Origin: Agelaius tricolor | Taxonomy: Eukaryota; Chordata; Aves; Passeriformes; Icteridae | DNA: 64,000 nt | Reading direction: 5' to 3' | Assembly (NCBI GenBank): GCA_023055355.1 | Contig: JALJCS010000030.1 | Coordinates: 310,001-374,000 of the forward strand | In this document: piece after piece, positions 10,401 through 21,910 of the stretch | How positions within the stretch are numbered: the stretch's first letter is position 1 | Layout: each line of letters starts with the position of its first letter | Made by a program: the position numbers and the translations under genes | The notes under the pieces: generated by a model | Seen by the model: the letters and a program-made list of their open reading frames with translations, nothing else | Databases searched by the model: none | What the model was told of the DNA's origin: nothing

Positions 10401-13400
10401 TGTGTCAGAAGTATTAAATCTAGGCATATAAACTTTGAGGAAAGGTTTGAAATTCTTTTGATTTGAATCACATTTTCTATGAATACTGACTTACAGATGA
10501 CTAAAATATGTGGATGGGCATTTGAGCTGACACTTTTTGAAAAGGTGCATGGAATTTAAAATTAAAGCCAGTACCATTAAAAGCTTTGTGCGGTTTTGTT
10601 TTTCCTCTGGTATTCAAAATTGCATATATCAAATATCTGTGCTTCGTACAAAGCTCTTAGACACTCTCAGAAAAAAGCTTTTCTTTCAGACTAAGTTGCA
10701 GTTTACGTAGAACACTAGTACGAGTGAAGGTTTTTCTGGGCATAGGGGGAAGACCTTCTCATTGGATTTGTGTGCAGAATGCATTTTATGCAAACTGGAA
10801 AATTGATCGCCGCTGTGTTCTAGTCATCATTCTTACTGCATCAGGCCTGAAGATTCTGTGAAAAGTAGCCTGTGGACCTTGAACATAGCTCATGTGAAAC
10901 AGATGAGAGGCGATGGAGAAGTTGAGGGAGAGAATAAAGAGCATATGGCCCAGTACAGACTAACAATTGTTTGGCACCCTTTAAAGGCTGTCTTTGACAA
11001 GCAGGGCTGAAGCAGGTCTGCAAAATATCTGGGAGATCAAAATCCATTGAAGCAAATTGCCCTGGCCAGTCACCTTGCTGCCGATAATTCACTCTCCATA
11101 GCAGCTGATCAGGCCTAACAATGCTGCTGCAGAAGTATTGTGAAAAAGGTAGGCATATTTTCACAGATGCAGGGGAAAATCCCCTTGGATGATGGTTCCA
11201 AGGGATTACTTGATGGAGCAAGTTATGTACCCTTATCTACCATGCAATATCTAAGTTGGTGAGTTCACTATCTGTCAGCATCACTTTCGAAAATAAATGT
11301 TTGATCCACAAAACAATATTTCATATGTCCTGTCTACCTGCTTCATTTCAACCAATGAATAGGCTACGTTCCACCAGCAAAGGGTTTATGATCCTATGTT
11401 TCTTTAAACTGTGATAATTCTTTATTTTTTTCTAGATCAGACACTGTCTATTCATAAGATTCAGATGTCCATGGCAGGGGTGTAATTAAATTCACATGTT
11501 AAAAAATAACCTTGTTCTTGTTATCTTTTTATTAAATTACTGACATGTAACATCAGTCTGCGAGCTGAAGAAAACCCCTTCATTTGCTGTTTGCCAAGTA
11601 TCATCTATGTGATACAAATTCCAGTTGAGAAATCACACCCGTACATTGCCATGTAGCACTACTAGTAATGCTTTCACAACCTTTTCTTCATCATTAGGTC
11701 TTTTGGTGAAGTGAATGATTAGAACATAAGCAAGGGCATTTGTTCAAGATGCTCCAGAAAGAGCTGTGGTCTGTTCTCTTCTTTGCTGCCTATGTTAGCA
11801 CTGAGCTGCAAAAAAGGAAAGATTACTAGGAAAAGTGTTACTTTCAGTCTAAACTTGTAAATGATGTTTGGAATACCCTGTTAAATGACAAGGTGCTCTT
11901 TTAAAATATGGCATCTTAAGGGAAAATGTCAGCTTTAAAAAGGTTTTGAGACAGTTGCTTCTGGAAAAAAAAAAAAAAAAAAGAAAAGAATTGGAGGCTT
12001 CTAAGGTCTTTAGGCATACTTTTTTGAAGATTGATTCAAAACACAGTTTCTTCATATAGGAAGAACAGAGGACCATAGATGCAACCCATTTGAAAATGGA
12101 TTTCTATATGTTTCTGGTTGGGATTACCAGGCATCATTTCTTGTGACGTCGAGGGACTGCAGTTAGCACTCCAATAATTTCCTTCCCTGAAATTCATCTG
12201 CATTTGGTCCTTTTTCCAGAGTCCCCATTTATTAGTGAAGGTATACTCTATCTATGCATTAGAATATTCCATTAGAGTGTGTGACTCATACTTGCTAGTT
12301 AAAATGAGCTGGAGCGGAATGGATAGTTACAGTTGCGTGTATACAATAGTCTTATTTTGGCAAGTTTTCTTTAGACAATGTTGAAGCAGCACTAGCAACT
12401 AGGAAGTACAGCTTGCAGCAGGGAAGGACACTCTTCTGCTTTCTCAAGTTTCCTGTAGTTAAATAGACGCCAAAAGGCTTTTCCTAGTACTACTACTGTC
12501 TTGTAGGAATACTTGATCTAATCCTATCTTTGATCAAATTCCTAATGGGTTACTTTTCTACAAGGCAGAACATTTTTCTTTTAATAATATGTATTTTGTA
12601 AGGTGGAAACATGAACTTGTGCACCAGTCACGTGGACTGTACTCCTTATTAAGTTTCACAACCTTCTTTAGAAAATATTGACTGTGTGTAACTTCAAAAG
12701 GAGAATTCTGGGCATCTTCATTCTATTGATGTAATTGTTTTTCTGCCATGCTGGTATTGTTTTCTATCATTTTTACCAACAGAAATATTTTTCCCTGACA
12801 CCTATGGAAAAGACCTATGTTTACTCAACAGTGCAGCGTCAGTACATTGTTTAGAATGATTTCAACATGGTCCCAAACATATGGGACAGCTAGACAGCAG
12901 AGGTTAGCAACAGGGAATGGGAGTAACTTCTGAACCGTTTCAGTAGATTTCCCAGGAAGGGCTTGCTTTCTGCCACTGCAAATTTTCCCAGAGATTTTGT
13001 CTGGTGAAGAGTTGCATCAAAAGAGTATTTTTGCCCAAACCTTGGGGCAAGCTCTGTCTCCAATTTACTAGTGAATGCAAAGAGGGTGAAAGTGCTGCTT
13101 CAAAGCCCTCTGTGCTCTTTCTGTAGCAAGAGGGGGGGTGACCCCAGAAATAAGTTTTGATCTCTCTTCAGAACACAAGGCATGTCATCACCTCATTCAT
13201 CTTCTTCTGGGACTCATAGCGTCTTAAGACTAAGAAGCTCTCTTGCTTGCTGAAGTGCGTTCAGCAAAAAAACCTTGTCTCATCAGCAGATTTGAACGCA
13301 ACTACAGTCGAGTCAATTCCAATGCTGGCAGGGCAATACTCTACCCCACTAGTAACATGCCACTATTAGAAGACTGTGTAAAACTATTTTTGTACAAAGT

Positions 13401-16400
13401 AATCGGAGGGAAAAATAGAATTGGGAAGAACTGCACATTGTTCTGGAAAAAGCCTCCTGCCTCAGTCTTACAGACATCATTTGCTGGTATCATTTTTAAT
13501 AGTTGGGGTTTTTTAAATTTTGTAGAAGAAAAAATATTACTACACCTTTATGTTTCCTTAATAGAAGTGCAGCCATTTCTTAATAGAATAGAAGTAAGCC
13601 ATTTGGATATGTACAAATGGTCTTTTCAAATACATATGCTATAGCCCACTGTGAAAGTAATTAGCTATAAAGAGAAATCTAAAGGTTTAAAAAGATTTTG
13701 GAAGAAAGTAAGTCTAAGGTGATAGAAGAAGAAGAAAACAGCAGTTTTCTTCTGGTGAAAAAAAAACAAAGGGAGGACCTTGTACAGTGGAGATGTATTA
13801 TTTGACTTCCTGAAAAACTGAGTAGGTTTGCTATTGCCAATGGTTTTCATTAGGAAGGAAGAGATTCCTTTGGCAAAAAAAAACCCTTCAAACTGACTTG
13901 AGAAAAATGTTATGACACTTAACTTCACCAATCCTGAAGAAAAATTCTCATCACTTGATCTGGAAATCATGATGGTAATGGAGACAAGGATGTCTAAGCC
14001 ATGCCATCAGGAACATCAAAAAGCATTAGAATGCAGGTAAGACTGAGCTCCTGAACTAGTGTGAAGAGACTGCAAGAAAGACATTTTCCTTTAAGAGTCT
14101 TCAGGATGGAGAGCAGATCAAATTTTTTCATGTGAAGTATTTCTGAATGGAATGAATCTTCAAAATAACATTGTTTTCCAAAACCTGTCTACAGTATCTC
14201 TTACCATGATACACAGTTCCTATGAATAGAAAAAGCAAAGCACTTTTTTCCAAACTGTTGTGCACTCTTAAGCAATCTACAATAAAAATAGTATTTTTTC
14301 ATGCTGGGAATGATGTGAATTACAAAAAAGCCTTGTAGCACACTTGGCACTGTAGTCTCTTGATTAGCATAGCTTTTTATTCATCAAACACGTTTCACAT
14401 TGACTATTTTTCTCTTTTAAATAACGGCATCTTTGTACTTATGCAGCATCCATGAAGAATTTCTTGGGTGTTATTTTGTACCTGATCCTAAATGGCAGGT
14501 TCTGCATTCTGCCATCTGTCTAGCTTTCCCATTTGATGCAGCTTCTGAGAGGTATTTTCAGAATCGAGGTCTACTTGCAAGAATGATGCTAAATCCATGC
14601 ATTTTACTCCTTGGTTAATGCAAAACTATTTTTCCTTTACAGTTCAATGAGAACAGGAAAATAATGATGGTGAGTTCAATCCTTAGAGTAATCCAAAGAG
14701 GACTATTATCATCATTAGAAACCAAGCAAGGTGTATTTATTGCACATGCATTATACTCACTGATGCAAATTAACCTGTAAATTCAAAAGGAATCTGTATC
14801 ATAGGAGTGGATGGACTGTGTCTATTGATATTTTGCTTAAAGCAGAAAATTAATTCTTTTGACAGCCAACTCATGATTGCAAGCTCACTTTCAACTACAG
14901 CTTTCAAACAGATGAAACATGTCTGTTCATAAAACGATACAGTACAGTACGCAATAGCAAGTCAGGTCATAGACATTGAAAAGAAAAAAACAGCTCAAAG
15001 GACAGATTCATTCACATCTACAAGCCCTCAAGAGTGTACAGGTCAAATGTCCCCAGAAAACTAGGCTGGTGGCGCAAATTCTCTATGTTGGCACCAGCAG
15101 AAGCAGCTGCTATCTTTATAGGATGCAATCTTGCTTACATCACCCTTCAGAGCAATCTTCTGTACCCCTGCCCAATACACCTTCTGCTCTATTCCTTGGA
15201 CTTCACATTTGCATTTCTACAGAGTCCTGTCCTGCAAACTGACTCAAAGTTCAGGTAGTAGATTTCCAAGATTTAGAAATGTTGTGTGAGGTTCATTTAT
15301 TTCATATTTCATTCCATCTAAGCAAACTGTAACTTTCTGAAGTGAAATATTTTGAGTATGTCCCGTGTATTTTAATGTTAGCTCTGCTTCACATTAAAAC
15401 TTCTCACAGACCCCTGTGATGCCTTGCTGCAAAAATATATAGCTGCCAAGAGTGGTTGTGGGAAGTTAGAATTGCCAGAAAACCATACAAACAATCTAAC
15501 AATAGAGCCTTGGATTTCTGAATGTAATTGCACCATGTAAAGTCAAAATATAATATTTAAATGATTTTGTATAATGATGAGTGTGGGCTAGAGAGAATCC
15601 AGATAGAATTTTATTTTTTTAAACAGTTCCGGGAAAAACATGGCCTTGACTTGGAAGTATAGCAGGAAATATTTTTATACAGCATGAGTTCTCATTACCT
15701 AATCATATGATTTGTAGACCTGAATTGGAAACCAGGAAATAAACGAAGAAAAATATTCAAGCTATGAAAGATGGGAGTTTAAAATTTTCTTTGTATTTCT
15801 GATTAAAGCTATTAGGTAGCTAAATGGTCACCCATTATTTTAAAAAGCATCTGGACATTAAAAATAGGTAAATTTCTGCGGGACTTGGATGTCAGCTATT
15901 CCTGAAAAGCTTTATTTCACTGCTTTCCAACCCTGAATCAATCCACTTAAACGCAGCTGTATTTCAGATGCTCAGTGGAACTGTCCATGTAATGCAGATA
16001 GTTGACAAATAATCTGCAGAAAAAGCTAGATCGATTTGAAGATCTTTTCCTGTAAATGGTATTCACGTTATTTGTACAAACACACAGATGGGATTTCTGC
16101 TGTCTTCTTCAGGCCACTTCCTCCAGAGAGCTCTCCATCAAATCTCTCTAGTTCTACTCTTCTGGTGATCCAAAGTCAGCACTGGGATGGTCCAACTGCA
16201 TGAATTACTGTCTGCTAGAGGTGCACCCTGAGGGCTTCTGTGTGCAGCATGACGTGAGCCCTACTAAAGTCACCCTGTTGGTATAAACTGAGCTAGCTGG
16301 ACCTTAAGGGACAAGATTGTGCACTGATATTGTAAGAGAAATTAGGTACTAAGAAGGAGGCTGGAAGATTTAAATATTTCTGCCTCCAGCTTAAGCAACA

Positions 16401-16810
16401 CTAAATCTTGGTCTTTATCGGAAAAACTAGGTGAATTAACCTATTTGGCATTCCTATGCCAAAAATGTCAGTAATACAACAAGAACCGTCAAAAGAGTAA
16501 CAATTCCAATCATTACTTTGTAAAATTAATTCATTGGAAGAAGTCGGGAAGAAGGATGAAACATGCCAATATCCTACCCTGAGAATCATTCTGTTGATTT
16601 GCACAGGTTTCTTATTATATACCCATCTAATGCATTGGACATGCATGCTTGGGATGACACAAATACTTGCAAAGCTTACCAGATAAACCATGTTCTCTTC
16701 AGACAGCAAAACATTTCTTGATGGTTGTGTTTGCTAATTACATTTAGACTCAATGTTCTTAAAGGTCTTTTCCAACCAAAGTGATTCCATCATTCTCTAA
16801 ATCGCAGACC
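10401..16810. other. Long spacer without a recognised gene
   Basis: AT-rich, apparently single-copy DNA. Open frames such as 13243-13644 (133 codons) and 10841-11221 on the minus strand have no motif that I recognise and probably arise by chance. The one part with coding-like character is 11521-11800 on the minus strand, listed separately. No satellite, CR1 or LTR was seen. Confidence 0.55.
11521..11800 (-). pseudogene. Coding-like segment with in-frame stops, identity unknown
   Basis: On the minus strand one frame reads through about 80 codons with protein-like composition, including TNALAYVLIIHFTKRPNDEE followed by KVVKALLVVLHG. It is broken by two TGA codons. Both would be CGA without a C-to-T change, the expected decay of methylated CpG. 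Downstream the frame continues with NWNLYHIDDTWQ. I do not recognise the family. It could be an exon or processed remnant of a dead gene, or a chance frame. Confidence 0.25.
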
Positions 16811-16815
16811 CTGCT

Positions 16816-18165
16816 TGTCTTGGTTTAGGGCAAATTTGGCAGCAATCCTCAAGAAGGGGTGATTTATTAAAAATATTGATCTAGTACTGATATCCAGCTG
16901 TGACGGACAAAGGCTCCCTAACAGTTCAAAATTAGAAAGTGTATGTTTATTGCAACGCTGGGCAGCGTGCGGGATAGCTCCCAAATACACACTGTGATTT
17001 AGAGGTGATAACAGAGTCTTTTTATCTATACAAGTATTGAATACCCAAAAGACAAATACATGTTCATAATTTAGGTACATCCCATCATTCCTCACTTCGT
17101 ATGGTAATTAGTTCAAAAGCTATTAAGCACGCGTAGTTTGTTGCTCAAAATGAATCGGTGGTCCCTTTCATGGGGAGGGGTTCCAAAATGAGGAAATAAA
17201 TGAAGTCTTCCTGGTTCTGAACTTTCTACATTTTCAATGCAAATATGACAAATGAACCCATTGGTAGAACTCCCATTCCCCATCTTCAATTGGTTTCAGA
17301 ACAGAGGTGGCCTACAATTGTCTTATGTTCCTAAAAGCTATTTATGAGTTTCTATATTCTTCATGATAAACCCAGCTAAGCAAACATGATGTTGACAAGC
17401 AATCAATTATTAGTTAACTACTAACTCTTAACTTCATCAAGGCCTACCTATTTATTTTGATAAACTCTAATAAGGCTTATCTCTGACTAAAACCTCAGCT
17501 CCTCTAAAAACCCTAAATTTCTTTAAAGTTCATGTCTCAGGGGGCCCCCCCCAGAAAGCCCACCTACACGGCCCCTCCCCTCAACTGGTCTGGGAAACAT
17601 TTCCTCTGAGAGAAGTGGAAAAAATCTGTTTATTTAACAGGGAAAGCACCCCCCAGCACAAAAAATGAACAATACCAGATGACAAAACTCAATCGCCGCT
17701 CTGAAGAGACAACGAATTCAGAAAGTCTCTCCTGTGGATGCTTGCTCTGTTATCAATCCCTCCGGCACTAGGAAAGGCTGCTGCCCAGAGTAGGCCCCCA
17801 TAGGCCACAAAGTGCAAGCTCTCAGTGCTCTCCAGGTCCCAGTCTGGAGCAGGTTTGAACAGTTCCAAGAAAAGGGAAAGAAAAAAAGACAGTCCAGGGA
17901 AAACTCTGCCTCAGCCAGCTAAACCAACTGAAAAGCAAAGAACACTCTGTTCTGTTCCGTCAGTGCCCAGACAACACAGTGCAGCACAGAATGTGGAGCA
18001 GTGTTGCTTTTAGAAGAGTGAGTGCAGCCTGTGATAACAAACTCCGTGCTTCTTCTTCTCCCCACCTTTGCTCTCAGAACCAGTCTTGAAGGCAGAGAAT
18101 AGAATATCCAGCATTAACAGAACAGATGGCTGGGGATACAAGCATCATAAAGTCACCCTGGGACA
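16816..18165 (-). mobile_element. Solo LTR, family A, interrupted by another LTR
   Basis: Starts TGTCTTGGTTTAGGGC and ends CACCCTGGGACA. A perfect 5-bp TSD, CTGCT, lies at 16811-16815 and 18166-18170. The span is 1350 bp against 600 bp for the uninterrupted copy because a 680-bp element sits at 16860-17539. After that element the family A sequence resumes at CCCCTCCCCTCAACTGG. The minus strand is the sense strand, as in the other plus-strand TGTCCTGG copies. Confidence 0.92.
16860..17539 (-). mobile_element. LTR nested in the family A LTR
   Basis: The inserted block begins TGATTTATTAAAAAT and ends CATGTCTCA, giving TG...CA ends. Four G bases precede it (16856-16859) and at least four follow, compatible with a short TSD in a G-run. 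The minus strand carries GCAATAAACATAC near 16948, a polyadenylation-signal context, so it reads on the minus strand. Internal inverted words (CGCTGGGCAGCG) resemble the end of an LTR R region. No coding content. Confidence 0.75.
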
Positions 18166-18170
18166 CTGCT

Positions 18171-19181
18171 CTACTGAGATATGTCACCAGACTATGCTAA
18201 GACAAAGTTTTGGAACTGCTAATTAAAATTCTACTATCACAGTGAAGCTGAGGAGGAAAGACAGCTCACTCCAGTTACCTTGTGGCATGCCAATACTTCC
18301 TTTCAATCACAATGGTTTTCGTCTTTAAATCCGTGACATCACAGGCATAATTCAACATCTTTTGGGCAGGAAGGAAGATCTTCTTCTTCTCATTATACTG
18401 ATGGGTAAGCTGAAATGCAAAGCAGTTAATTCAAAGTGAAACAGCGATAAAGTCAATAGTAAAACTCACCACAGTTTTGTTTACCAAGCCAAGTCCTTAC
18501 GATCCCAAAATACAAGAACAGCTGTAAAAGCCTTGTGGTTTCTTCATTTTTTCCTATACCTACATGGGAGGGTAAGGGATAAATGATCCCAAACAATGGT
18601 AATCCACAACAAAGCATTCTTGACATCATATTCAGCTTTTGCATAGTGAGCTCTTCACCTGATCAAGTTATTCCATTGCAATAGTTTGGGGAGTATCTTA
18701 GAGGGCTGGCTGTTGTTTGGTTTAAACCATCTTGATCATTCAGGAACCCAGTAGCAATGAGAAAGTTCAAAATAAGATAGTGCTACGCATTGATTTTCCT
18801 ATATGACAGATGTATTTCTACAAGACAGAAGGCTGACCTAATGCTTCCCTACAACATGGCTGGAGTGGCATCCTGTTCCCCATAGGTTTTTCTGTTTAAT
18901 TTTAGCAGCTTTCTTACTAGATTAATGAGCTGAACTAACTCAAAAAGGAATCAGATAAGTGCCAGAGCTTTAAAACAAACAACAACAACAACAAAAAAGA
19001 TGCAAAATGGTGATTTGTGGGTGCGTTTGAAAACAGAAATTTTTTTGTATTTTTCATAGAGACATGGCATTCTCTAGAATGATATTGCTCCAACGGTTTG
19101 AGTTTGGTTTTCTTTTTCCCCCTCAATTGTAAATGCTATGCATTCTTTTTGGCTATTTCAGTAAATAGATTTTCTGATACG
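18171..19181. other. Spacer with one exon-like block
   Basis: AT-rich DNA between the nested LTR pair and the provirus. The only item of note is the splice-site-bounded frame at 18279-18409. The last bases, ATACG (19177-19181), match four of five bases of the sequence right of the provirus (ATACC, 27829-27833). Confidence 0.6.
18279..18409 (-). pseudogene. Exon-like block, identity unknown
   Basis: On the minus strand a TTTCAG acceptor is followed by 131 bases open in one frame and then by an AG|GTAACT donor. The translation includes LTHQYNEKKKIFLPAQ and CDVTDLKTKTIVIERKYW, with plausible globular composition and no stop. 131 bases is a normal vertebrate internal exon length. I do not recognise the protein, and no neighbouring exon of the same gene can be named, so it may be an isolated remnant or chance. 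Confidence 0.3.
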
Positions 19182-19998
19182 TGTGAAAGACAGTCTAAAG
19201 TTCCCCTCATTTGCCTCACGACCATTCCCAGGACAGACACTTGGACCCTAAAGACACCGATGGGAATTCTGGCCTGCCAGTAATGGATGAACACCAAAAA
19301 TCCTGAGGCCCCTGAGCAGAATTCTGGCCTGCCAAGTGATTGTTCACAGCTGTGTCTTCAGTGACTGCTTCTAGCAGGGCCTGCCAAAGGGCGACCCAGC
19401 CTATATGCTTGCACCTGCTTCACGACAATAGACCAGGAATTTTCCCACCTCTTGGCCAGATGAACTTGCTGGGGCAACTTGGTAGCCCCCCCATGGAAAA
19501 TCCTTCCTCTGCTCCACTACCACCGTGAGGCACCGAGGTTGAAGCCCCCTTACCAAGGACTGAGACTGAGACACCTGTAATTCTGATGCAGGGGTGCTGG
19601 CCTGACTGAAGCAGGATGCCTACTGAGTGTTGCCTACAGATGTGCCTACAGGACCTAGACTGGTTTCCCCCAGAAAGCAGTCCTGAAACAGTGGGTCCCA
19701 CTCACTGCTGATACTGACTTATCCTGCTGAGAACATGGACTGTCTGTACCCGTCTTCAATACCTTTTTCCCCCTCAGCAATTTCAATAGACTTCTTCTTC
19801 TTGATTGTATCTGTTCCCCCTCAGCCATTTCAAGATTCTGTTTCCCCCCTCAGCAATGGACTATAATAGAACCTTGAGTTCACCAGGACTTAACCTTGAG
19901 TTAACCAGGCAGGGCCATTATCTTCCCAACGTGACTAGGCAAACTCTGTTGGCTGGACTATGAGGACTTAGTCTCTCCACATTTGGTAGCTATACTCC

Positions 19999-21268
19999 TG
20001 TCTTGGTTCAGGGCAAATTTTGGGGAGAACCCCCAAAGGGGCTCCTCTAGGAAAGCAGATTCATTTGGCCCCTCCCCTATGAAATATTAATCCCAATATT
20101 ACCGGGTGGGACGTGCCTGGGCTCGTCTGACCCTTGCTGCTGGGCCAAAGGCGGCAGCTGTGATGTTTCACCTCAGAGATACATTTGGCCAGCTGCATCC
20201 TGCAGCTAGGCACTCGCAACAAATCCAGGCATAGTAGAAACTCAGTTGACCTCTGGTGGAAAAGGTTCAGGGGACGGTGAAGAGAAAAAGGAGAGGATTC
20301 TGCTGTAGAGTTTTAATCCAGAGTTTATTCCAGGATGACAGACCTCTGAATCTTGTAACAGCTCCCAACAGAATCCAGACCGCATGGTCCCGTCTCCTTT
20401 TAAGCCCGGGGACAGGGGCAGGGGAAGGCACAGGTGAGCCACCAACCAGGTGGGAGGAGGGGAAGGCTCAAAGGATAAAGACACTTGGACAGACCAATGA
20501 GCCCGGACCTGAGGGGCATCTTTTGAACTTCTGCCAACCACACCATGACCCTGCTGGAATGTTAAGATTGATGGACAGCACTTAGCAGGAGGGCAAAGGG
20601 GGAGGGGAAAGGACAGGTTTCACCTATCCCAACACCTGAGGGATTTTCCTGTTTCCTGAAACAGGAAATGGCGTCACACTGCAACACTCCCCCCAACCGG
20701 TCCAGGAGAAAATAGCTCCTTGGAAAGAGGTGGAAAAAACCTGTTTATTAAACAATAAAACCTAAACAATATTGAACAATAAAACCCCTTGTTGCTCCAA
20801 AAGAGATGACAAACTGAGAAAGTCCCCTCCCTGGGTTGCAGTTCAGCTCACACAGGCTCTTATCAGTCCCTCCGGTGCTGGAAATGTTGCGGGCCGGGCC
20901 CGGCCTGGTGGGCCACAGGTGCTAGCTGCCGGTGCTCTTCTGGGTGTTCAGTCCAGAGCAGGTTTCAAGAGGTCCAAAGAAAAGGGAAAAAAGAAAAGAA
21001 ACCACAGTCCAGGGAACTTCCTTGCCTCAGCAAGCTAAAACTAACTAAAAGCAAAGGAGAGCTCTGTCCCACTGTCTGTTCATCCGCAGACAACACAGTC
21101 CAGGAGCAGGAATGTGGAGGAGTGAGTGCAGGGTCTGAAAACAAACTGCTGCTTCTTCTCTCCCCCCTTCACTCTCTGCAACAAGTCTTAAAGGTGCAAA
21201 ACTTATGATGCAGCATAAACAGAACAAGATGATTGGGGTTAAAAGCATCATATAATCAGCTTAGGACA
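19999..21268 (-). mobile_element. Solo LTR, family A, inside the provirus 5' LTR
   Basis: Starts TGTCTTGGTTCAGGGC and ends CAGCTTAGGACA. The TSD ACTCC lies at 19994-19998 and 21269-21273. The 3' LTR of the same provirus has the unoccupied site near 27625-27640 (TATACTCC running straight into TCTCTCTTTC), which proves the insertion and its edges. It is itself interrupted at 20078-20686. Without that block and its TSD it is about 655 bp. Confidence 0.95.
20078..20686 (-). mobile_element. Second LTR family nested inside family A
   Basis: A 609-bp block flanked by CTCCCC on both sides (20072-20077 and 20687-20692), a 6-bp TSD of the sort made by ERVK-like integrases. On the minus strand it starts TGTTGCAGTGTGACGCC and carries AATAAA near 20325. 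Its minus-strand 3' end reads TTTCATA rather than a clean CA, so the end may be off by two bases. This is the third level of nesting. Confidence 0.75.
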
Positions 21269-21910
21269 ACTCCCTCTCTCTTTCTCCCCCTCTTTTCTAT
21301 TCTTTTCCTCTCCCTAATTCCTTTCATGCATTTGCTGTGGTCATTCTATAAAGGTGCATTTGTTTGGATTGATACTGCAATCCCCTTTCCGTGTTGTCTG
21401 TTGCACTCCCAGATCAGTTAACCAACCATCACCACCCCCATTGGTATGAGCGGATCGTGACATTAAATTGGCATCATGGACAGGATTCTGATCGACAGAA
21501 GGGTCTGCAAGGCTGTTTGTAGTCTGCAACAGGGGAAGGACGATTTGCTTCAGCCACACCTAGCCCCTCATCGCGAAAGGGTTGAACGAAGCTGGAAAGC
21601 AAGGAAAGCTCTTTGAATTTCCCACAAACTGCGCACGCCCAGGTGAAATACGCCCCCATACTCTATTGAGGGTTCTGTCTTTAGAATTTCCCAAAAAATC
21701 TCTTAGCGCAAAAGGGGAAACTGTTTTTGTTTATGTGTGAATTTGGACTGTCTGGGAAGGAAGGGACAACTTGAAGGAACTAAGCAGGGCCTCCCAGGGA
21801 GATTTGGTCTCTTCACCCAGCCAGGGAAGCAAAGGGGAGCACAGCAAAGGCTGTGAGATTGTCTAACTTAAGTTTGCACCTCCCTGTCATGGTTTTGGTC
21901 CCTTCATAAA

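Larger units (their letters stand above)
19182..21462 (+). mobile_element. Provirus 5' LTR, about 1.0 kb plus inserted LTRs
   Basis: Starts TGTGAAAGAC and ends GATCGTGACA. Removing the family A insertion and one TSD copy (19999-21273, 1275 bases) leaves 1006 bases, close to the 987 bases of the 3' LTR. From about 19277 onward the two LTRs are almost identical, but the first 95 bases differ at about 19 positions. The internal region begins with TTAAATTGGCATCATGG; a primer-binding site probably begins at that TGG, but I cannot name the tRNA. Confidence 0.85.

Noticed and set aside
13243..13644. 133-codon plus-strand frame as a possible gene
   Set aside because: No recognised motif, AT-biased codon content and no flanking signals; consistent with chance in a long spacer.
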